10,299 nt of DNA from JAJTFW01 sp964584995 (GTDB taxonomy: Bacteria; Bacteroidota; Bacteroidia; AKYH767-A; OLB10): contig CAZPCA010000092.1 of the NCBI GenBank assembly GCA_964584995.1, positions 1 through 10,299 of the forward strand, given 5' to 3'. Of the stretch, positions 5,938 to 10,299 are shown piece by piece. A program made the position numbers and the translations under genes. The notes below the pieces were generated by a model. It was not told the origin of the DNA and made no database searches. It saw only the letters and a program-made list of their open reading frames with translations. How positions within the stretch are numbered: the first letter of the stretch is position 1; the number at the start of each line of letters is the position of its first letter.

Positions 5938-8715
5938 TTATGCTACGACGTTAACAATACGTCCTGGTACGACAATTACTTTCTTGGGAGGCCCCTGGAG
6001 GTGGCGGGCAAGTTCGTCGGCGGACAACACCCGCTGTTCTACTTCCTGGCTACTGAGCTGAAGGGATAATTTGATTTTGAACCTGACTTTTCCGTTAACG
6101 GAAACCGGATATTCAAATTCGTTTTCGGTAAGGAATTCTTCTTTCCACTGCGGGAATCGTGCATCGCTGATACTCGATGCATGCCCGAGCATACTCCACA
6201 GTTCTTCTGCGAAATGTGGCGCATACGGTGCCAGGAGCACTATGAGTGGTTCAAGGACTGCACGCTTGTTGCATTTCAAATCGCTGAGTTCATTCAGGCA
6301 AATCATGAAGGCGCTGATGGTTGTATTGAAGGAGAAACGTTCTACATCCTCTTCCACCTTTCGGATGGTTTTGTGTAAGACTTTCAGCTCCGCGGGAGTG
6401 GGTGCATCATCGCTGAGATGACACTTGCCTTCCCGAACATTGAAAAGTCGCCAAAGCCTTCTGAGGAAATTGTGCACGCCGGTGATTCCCTGCGTGCTCC
6501 AGGGTTTGCTTTGCTCGAGTGGGCCAAGAAACATTTCATAAAGACGAAGAGTATCCGCACCATACTCCAGAACGATATCATCTGGATTGACTACATTGTA
6601 CTTGCTCTTCGACATTTTTTCGACTTCCGAACCGCACCTGTACTTCCCATCCTCCAGTATGAACTCTGCTTCAGCAAAATCCTCTCTCCACTTCCTGAAA
6701 TTCTCAATATCGAGAATATGGTCGGGAGCCAGGCTGACATCCACGTGTATCGGAGTGGTATCATACTCGTTTCGCAGGCCTGCGGAGACGAACTTCCGGG
6801 TACCATTTATCCGGTAAACAAAAGCACTCACCCCCTGGATCATCCCTTGGTTAATGAGTTTTTTCGCAGGTTCTTTTTCGGGAATCAATCCAAAATCGAA
6901 CAAGAACTTTGTCCAGAAACGCACATAGAGCAAATGACCTGTTGCATGCTCTGCCCCACCCAGATAAAAATCGACTTGCTTCCAGTAACCGACTGCATCC
7001 GAGGAAACGAATGTCTGCTGATTACCGGCATCCATGTAACGGAGAAAATACCAGCTTGAACCCGCCCATCCAGGCATGGTGGTCGTTTCGTAGGCAAACT
7101 CCCCTTTGTATTTCCAGTTCGCCGCCCGGGCCAGTGGAGGCTCACCGTTTTCTGTCGGCTGAAAGGTGTCGATCTCCGGTAGCACCAGTGGTAATTCATT
7201 TTCTTCAAGCGTACAAGGAATTCCATCGCGGTAATACACCGGGATAGGCTCACCCCAATAACGCTGCCGACCGAAGGCGGCATCACGCAGCCGATAGTTT
7301 ATCTGCCCCCTCCCAATTCCATTTTTCTCTATTTCGCGGATTGCTCTGCCTATCGCCTCTTTGACGGTCAATCCATTCAGAAAATCGGAATTCACCATCA
7401 GCCCTTCCTTAGACGTGTGGGCTTCTTTGCTGATATCACCACCTGCTACCACTTCTCTGACGGGCAAACCAAAGTGTTGAGCGAACAAATAATCGCGCTG
7501 GTCATGAGCGGGCACCGCCATAACGGCTCCTGTACCGTATCCGGCCAATACGTATTCACCAATCCAAACCGGTATTTTCTCCCCGCTGAAAGGGTGGATG
7601 ACATACGCTCCGGTGAATTGTCCGCTGACTTTCTTCACCTCTGATTGCCGTTCGCGCTCGGATTTGTTCGAAGCGACCTTCACGTATTCCTCCACTGCCG
7701 GCGTATGTTCGGCAGTTGTGATTTTGGAGACAAGTTCATGCTCCGGAGCAAGGGTCACGAATGAAACGCCAAAGATCGTATCAGGCCTTGTGGTGAATAC
7801 TTCAACGTAGGCATCATGGTCCAGCACTTTGAATCGTATACTGCTTCCTTCTGAACGCCCGATCCAGTTGCGTTGCGCTTCTTTTACGGATTCGGGCCAA
7901 TCTAATTCATTCAGGTCGGTCAATAAGCGGTCGGCATACGCTGTGATACGCAAGCTCCATTGCTTCATGATTTTCCTTTCGACCGGAAAACCGCCTCTCT
8001 CTGAAAAACCATCTTTCACTTCATCGTTTGCAAGGACGGTTCCTAGTGCCGGACACCAATTCACCCACGCATCACTGAGATAGGCCAGCCGGAAGTGCAG
8101 CAACACATCCGACTGATCCTTTTCCGACATGGAATTCCATTCAGCTGCGGTAAAAGAGCTCAGGTGTTTTTCAATATCTCCAGTAAGGAATCGTGGGTGC
8201 TCGCTCTGAAAACCAATTTTGGCAAAAAGCTGAACAAGGTGACCGATGGGTTCCGCCTTGTTGGTCTCATAGTTATACCAGGCATTGAACAATTGAATGA
8301 AGATCCATTGAGTCCAGCGGTAATATTCCGGCTCACACGTCCGTATTTCCCTTGACCAATCGTATGCAAAACCCAATTTATCCAGCTGCTCCCGGTAACG
8401 GGCTATATTCTGATCGGTAGTAACTTTAGGATGCTGCCCGGTTTGAATGGCGTATTGCTCAGCCGGTAGTCCGAAGGCATCATAGCCCATGGGATGAAGC
8501 ACATTGAAACCTTTCAGTCGCTTATAGCGGGCGACAATGTCGGAAGCGATATATCCGAGCGGATGACCCACGTGCAAGCCTGCACCACTGGGATACGGGA
8601 ACATATCCAGCACATAATACTTTTCTGCACCGGGCTTTTCCACTGTCCGGAACGTTTGATTATTCCTCCAGTAGCCCTGCCATTTTTCTTCAATCGACCG
8701 GAAATCGTACTCCAT
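5938..8715 (-). CDS. leuS: Leucine--tRNA ligase
   Basis: Class I aminoacyl-tRNA synthetase (cytoplasm) that charges tRNA-Leu and edits mischarged tRNA. It has 925 residues, longer than the roughly 860 of the E. coli enzyme. The HIGH motif reads HVGH (48-51) within YPSGAGLHVGHPLGY. KMSKS is at 700-704. The editing domain holds the threonine pair of TTRPDTIFG (T308, T309) and VPAHDQRDY with the conserved Asp at 405 or 408. The catalytic-core blocks WAGSSWYFLRY (from W550) and GGAEHATGH (586-594) are intact. The C-terminal domain shows VNGKVRFK. An insertion of about 60 residues lies at about 150-210, between QLFNAWYN and DAWVNWCP, and the leucine-specific insert before KMSKS is also present. 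Together these account for the extra length. The start ATG is unambiguous. It is the first gene of the leuS-scpB-DUF3108 operon and divergent from ftsX. Confidence 0.98.
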   Translation of the reverse strand: MEYDFRSIEEKWQGYWRNNQTFRTVEKPGAEKYYVLDMFPYPSGAGLHVGHPLGYIASDIVARYKRLKGFNVLHPMGYDAFGLPAEQYAIQTGQHPKVTTDQNIARYREQLDKLGFAYDWSREIRTCEPEYYRWTQWIFIQLFNAWYNYETNKAEPIGHLVQLFAKIGFQSEHPRFLTGDIEKHLSSFTAAEWNSMSEKDQSDVLLHFRLAYLSDAWVNWCPALGTVLANDEVKDGFSERGGFPVERKIMKQWSLRITAYADRLLTDLNELDWPESVKEAQRNWIGRSEGSSIRFKVLDHDAYVEVFTTRPDTIFGVSFVTLAPEHELVSKITTAEHTPAVEEYVKVASNKSERERQSEVKKVSGQFTGAYVIHPFSGEKIPVWIGEYVLAGYGTGAVMAVPAHDQRDYLFAQHFGLPVREVVAGGDISKEAHTSKEGLMVNSDFLNGLTVKEAIGRAIREIEKNGIGRGQINYRLRDAAFGRQRYWGEPIPVYYRDGIPCTLEENELPLVLPEIDTFQPTENGEPPLARAANWKYKGEFAYETTTMPGWAGSSWYFLRYMDAGNQQTFVSSDAVGYWKQVDFYLGGAEHATGHLLYVRFWTKFLFDFGLIPEKEPAKKLINQGMIQGVSAFVYRINGTRKFVSAGLRNEYDTTPIHVDVSLAPDHILDIENFRKWREDFAEAEFILEDGKYRCGSEVEKMSKSKYNVVNPDDIVLEYGADTLRLYEMFLGPLEQSKPWSTQGITGVHNFLRRLWRLFNVREGKCHLSDDAPTPAELKVLHKTIRKVEEDVERFSFNTTISAFMICLNELSDLKCNKRAVLEPLIVLLAPYAPHFAEELWSMLGHASSISDARFPQWKEEFLTENEFEYPVSVNGKVRFKIKLSLQLSSQEVEQRVLSADELARHLQGPPKKVIVVPGRIVNVVA

Positions 8716-8738
8716 GTAAGCCTTTGGTTAAAAGGTTA

Positions 8739-8746
8739 CGAAGTTA
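8739..8746 (-). promoter_or_regulatory. Candidate -7 promoter element for leuS operon
   Basis: On the minus strand TAACTTCG fits TAnnTTTG except for one T-to-C change. It would place the transcript start near 8732 and leave a leader of about 15-20 bases before the leuS ATG, too short for a T-box or other leucine-sensing leader. No -33 element is evident, so this is tentative. Confidence 0.3.
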
Positions 8747-8805
8747 GTAAAAAGCGGGGGTGGATAACTCCTTTCCACGGCACAATCGGAGGAGGCGTAA
8801 TTTTA

Positions 8806-8813
8806 TACTTTTG
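8806..8813 (+). promoter_or_regulatory. Bacteroidota-type -7 promoter element for ftsX operon
   Basis: TACTTTTG is a perfect match to the TAnnTTTG consensus recognised by the Bacteroidota primary sigma factor. Initiation about 7 bases downstream falls at roughly 8819-8822, almost on the ftsX ATG at 8823, so the transcript would be leaderless or nearly so. No TTTG-type -33 element is visible 17-23 bases upstream, a weakness of the call. Confidence 0.5.
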
Positions 8814-8822
8814 CCATGAACC

Positions 8823-9695
8823 ATGACGGAAGAAAAGAAAATACTGCGCAAGACACAGCGTACTTCACGCCTTTCAACCGTGGTCAGTATTTCACTGGTA
8901 CTTTTTCTCCTTGGCACGTTGGGTCTTCTACTACTTCATGCAGGCAAGCTGAGCGATCACGTGAGGGAGAATATTGAAATCGTCCTGATTATCAAACCTG
9001 AAGCGGATAGTACTGAATTGGCAGCCTTCGTTCAGCAGTTGCAAAGCAAAGAACAGATCAAATCCTGCAAATGGGTCAGCCGGGAAGAAGCAGCGGAGAT
9101 GCTGAAAAATGAGCTCGGTGAGGATTTTATTCAATTTTTAGGCTACAATCCCCTCTATCCAAGTATTGACATCCGTTTCAAGGCGGGATTTTCCGATGAA
9201 ATAAGTATTGGCAATTTTCTTGCCGGGTACAAACGGCATCCGCTGGTACATCAAATCGACTATCAGCCGTCGCTGGTTGAAAGCATCAACCGCAACCTTC
9301 GCACCATCACCTGGATCTTACTCGCATTCAGCGTATTATTAATAATCGTTTCGGTCACATTGATCAACAACACGATTCGCATCTCATTATATGCCCGAAG
9401 GCTACTTATCAAAAGTATGCTGCTGGTTGGGGCTACCAAAGGATTCATTCTGAAACCGTTCCTTATCACCAGTATATGGAATGGAATTCTTGGTGCGCTG
9501 ATTAGTCTATTGCTGATCGGAGCTTTGTCCTATTTTGCCGCCATCAAAATCCCTGAACTGGCTATGATTCAGGATATTGAATTGATTCTGGTGGTTGCAG
9601 TCACGCTTTTTCTTTGCGGAATTTTTCTATCCTTGACGTGCACCTGGTTTGCCGTGAATAGATATCTTCGCTACCGCACAGAAAACCTAGTTTGA
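8823..9695 (+). CDS. ftsX: Cell division protein FtsX
   Basis: The ABC-transporter-like membrane subunit of the FtsEX complex, which couples ATP hydrolysis by FtsE to control of septal peptidoglycan hydrolases. It has 290 residues with the standard layout. A basic cytoplasmic N-terminus leads to TM1 (about 18-39), then an extracytoplasmic domain (about 40-160). TM2 (about 161-182) and TM3-TM4 (about 208-235 and 252-276) follow. The cytoplasmic loop after TM2 has the family signature INNTIRISLYARR (181-193), then LVGATKGFILKPF (201-213). The extracytoplasmic domain starts NIEIVLIIKPEAD, usual for FtsX. Another ATG at 8816 is out of frame. No ftsE is adjacent. The gene heads a tight plus-strand operon: its TGA at 9693-9695 is five bases before the ATG of the DUF3098 gene. 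Membership of FtsX is clear; which hydrolase or adaptor it controls cannot be seen. Confidence 0.95.
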   Translation: MTEEKKILRKTQRTSRLSTVVSISLVLFLLGTLGLLLLHAGKLSDHVRENIEIVLIIKPEADSTELAAFVQQLQSKEQIKSCKWVSREEAAEMLKNELGEDFIQFLGYNPLYPSIDIRFKAGFSDEISIGNFLAGYKRHPLVHQIDYQPSLVESINRNLRTITWILLAFSVLLIIVSVTLINNTIRISLYARRLLIKSMLLVGATKGFILKPFLITSIWNGILGALISLLLIGALSYFAAIKIPELAMIQDIELILVVAVTLFLCGIFLSLTCTWFAVNRYLRYRTENLV

Positions 9696-9700
9696 CTACC

Positions 9701-9973
9701 ATGTCCAAAATCGCCAAAGACAAAAAATCTTTTTCCACAGGGGAAAAGACGGACGATGCTGCCTTCGCCTTTGGGAGGGAAAACTACATTCTCCTTCTCA
9801 TATCCGCAGCGTTACTGCTTGTTGGTTACTTCCTGATGGCAGGCGGAAGAGCCGACAATCCGAACGAATTCAATGAAGCGGTATTCAGTTTCCGCAGGAT
9901 AAGCCTTGCTCCCGTTATCGTCATGCTGGGTTACGCACTCGGCATTTACGCCATCGTTAAAAAGGCGGATTAA
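9701..9973 (+). CDS. Small DUF3098-family membrane protein
   Basis: A 90-residue inner-membrane protein that I recognise as DUF3098, a Bacteroidota family without known function. The N-terminal 28 residues are charged (many Lys). TM1 is about 29-47 (NYILLLISAALLLVGYFLM). A short loop with AGGRADNPNEFNEAVFSFRR follows, and TM2 is about 67-86 (SLAPVIVMLGYALGIYAIV), ending in KKAD. The hairpin places both termini on the same side, probably the cytoplasm given the positive charges. The conserved-looking elements are FGRENY before TM1, the Gly-Gly after it, and FN/FSFRRI before TM2. The preferred start is the ATG at 9701; an in-frame TTG at 9692 overlapping the ftsX stop would add three residues. 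Its position between ftsX and uppP is a recurrent Bacteroidota arrangement and suggests an envelope or division role (inference only). Confidence 0.88.
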   Translation: MSKIAKDKKSFSTGEKTDDAAFAFGRENYILLLISAALLLVGYFLMAGGRADNPNEFNEAVFSFRRISLAPVIVMLGYALGIYAIVKKAD

Positions 9974-9979
9974 AATCCC

Positions 9980-10299
9980 ATGACATTTACCGAGGCGATA
10001 ATTCTTGCGGTGATAGAAGGCATTACAGAGTTTCTGCCTGTATCATCGACCGGTCATATGATCATCGCCTCCTCACTGATGGGCATTGCGGCAGATCCTT
10101 TCACCAAGACTTTCACAGTAGCCATCCAATTCGGAGCCATTTTATCCGTAGTGTTTCTCTACTATAAACGCTTTCTGCAGAGTATATCATTCTATAAAAA
10201 ACTGGCCATTGCGTTCATGCCGGCGGCTATCATCGGTTTTTTAATGGACGACATGATAGATCAGTTACTTTCGAATGTAGTGGTCGTAGCTGTAAGTCT
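9980..10299 (+). CDS. uppP: Undecaprenyl-diphosphatase UppP/BacA, 5' part (runs off right edge)
   Basis: An integral membrane enzyme that dephosphorylates undecaprenyl diphosphate to the monophosphate, recycling the lipid carrier for peptidoglycan and other surface polymers; overproduction is linked to bacitracin resistance. The visible 106 residues begin MTFTEAIILAVIEG and hold the first signature, EGITEFLPVSSTGHMII (13-29), which includes the catalytic-region Glu residues and His26. TVAIQFGAILSVVFLYYKR (50-68) is the next conserved membrane segment, followed by AFMPAAIIGFLMDD. The second catalytic signature (PGxSRS) lies beyond the window, so completeness cannot be judged. The ATG at 9980 is six bases after the DUF3098 stop, which indicates co-transcription with ftsX and the DUF3098 gene. 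Confidence 0.95.
   Translation, partial: MTFTEAIILAVIEGITEFLPVSSTGHMIIASSLMGIAADPFTKTFTVAIQFGAILSVVFLYYKRFLQSISFYKKLAIAFMPAAIIGFLMDDMIDQLLSNVVVVAVS

Noticed and set aside
6418..7059. 213-codon plus-strand open frame inside leuS
   Set aside because: Lies fully within the conserved LeuRS catalytic region on the opposite strand; its length follows from the codon use of leuS.
8760..8767. TTATCCAC on the minus strand, resembling a DnaA box
   Set aside because: A single imperfect 9-mer (ends CC rather than CA) with no cluster, no AT-rich unwinding element and no dnaA or origin-type neighbours.
8816..8822. Upstream ATG at 8816 as an alternative ftsX start
   Set aside because: It is in another reading frame from FtsX and would sit only two bases after the -7 motif.
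1..10299. Novel system, mobile element, CRISPR array, tRNA or defence genes
   Set aside because: Genes are densely packed, have recognisable housekeeping functions except the secreted protein and two DUF families, and I saw no direct repeats, inverted terminal repeats, transposase motifs or tRNA cloverleaf sequences.

Overview
The window looks like ordinary chromosomal DNA from a member of the Bacteroidota. Three things point there. Several proteins belong to families or architectures typical of that phylum: a DUF3098 membrane protein, a secreted lamin-tail/Ig protein ending in a gliding-type or FlgD-like domain, and a LeuRS with a large insertion. The order ftsX, DUF3098 gene, uppP is a familiar Bacteroidota arrangement. 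The start regions lack convincing Shine-Dalgarno sequences, and one gene is preceded by a perfect Bacteroidota -7 motif (TAnnTTTG). I cannot place it below phylum level; a Chitinophagia/Sphingobacteriia/Saprospiria-like lineage is a guess.

Layout, left to right. The 3' part of an RNase G gene runs in from the left edge (+). It converges on a long minus-strand gene for a secreted multidomain protein with two Ig-like/lamin-tail units. That gene is divergent from asd (+), which encodes aspartate-semialdehyde dehydrogenase. asd converges on a tight minus-strand operon transcribed as leuS, scpB, then a DUF3108 exported-protein gene; the last two overlap by four bases (ATGA). Across a 107-base divergent gap lies a plus-strand operon of ftsX, a small DUF3098 membrane-protein gene and the start of uppP, which is cut by the right edge.

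Functionally this is core metabolism and the cell cycle: RNA processing (RNase G), the diaminopimelate/threonine/methionine/lysine precursor pathway (Asd), translation (LeuRS), chromosome segregation (ScpB), and division plus peptidoglycan lipid-carrier recycling (FtsX, UppP). Asd, FtsX and UppP all bear on peptidoglycan supply or remodelling. The only clearly accessory-type gene is the secreted lamin-tail protein.

I found no mobile element, CRISPR array, tRNA/rRNA, toxin-antitoxin or defence system, and nothing that supports a new biological system. The most useful second looks are the uncharacterised DUF3098 protein between FtsX and UppP, the repeated architecture of the secreted protein, the LeuRS insertion, and the probable near-leaderless ftsX transcript. 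All gaps between genes are shorter than 125 bases.
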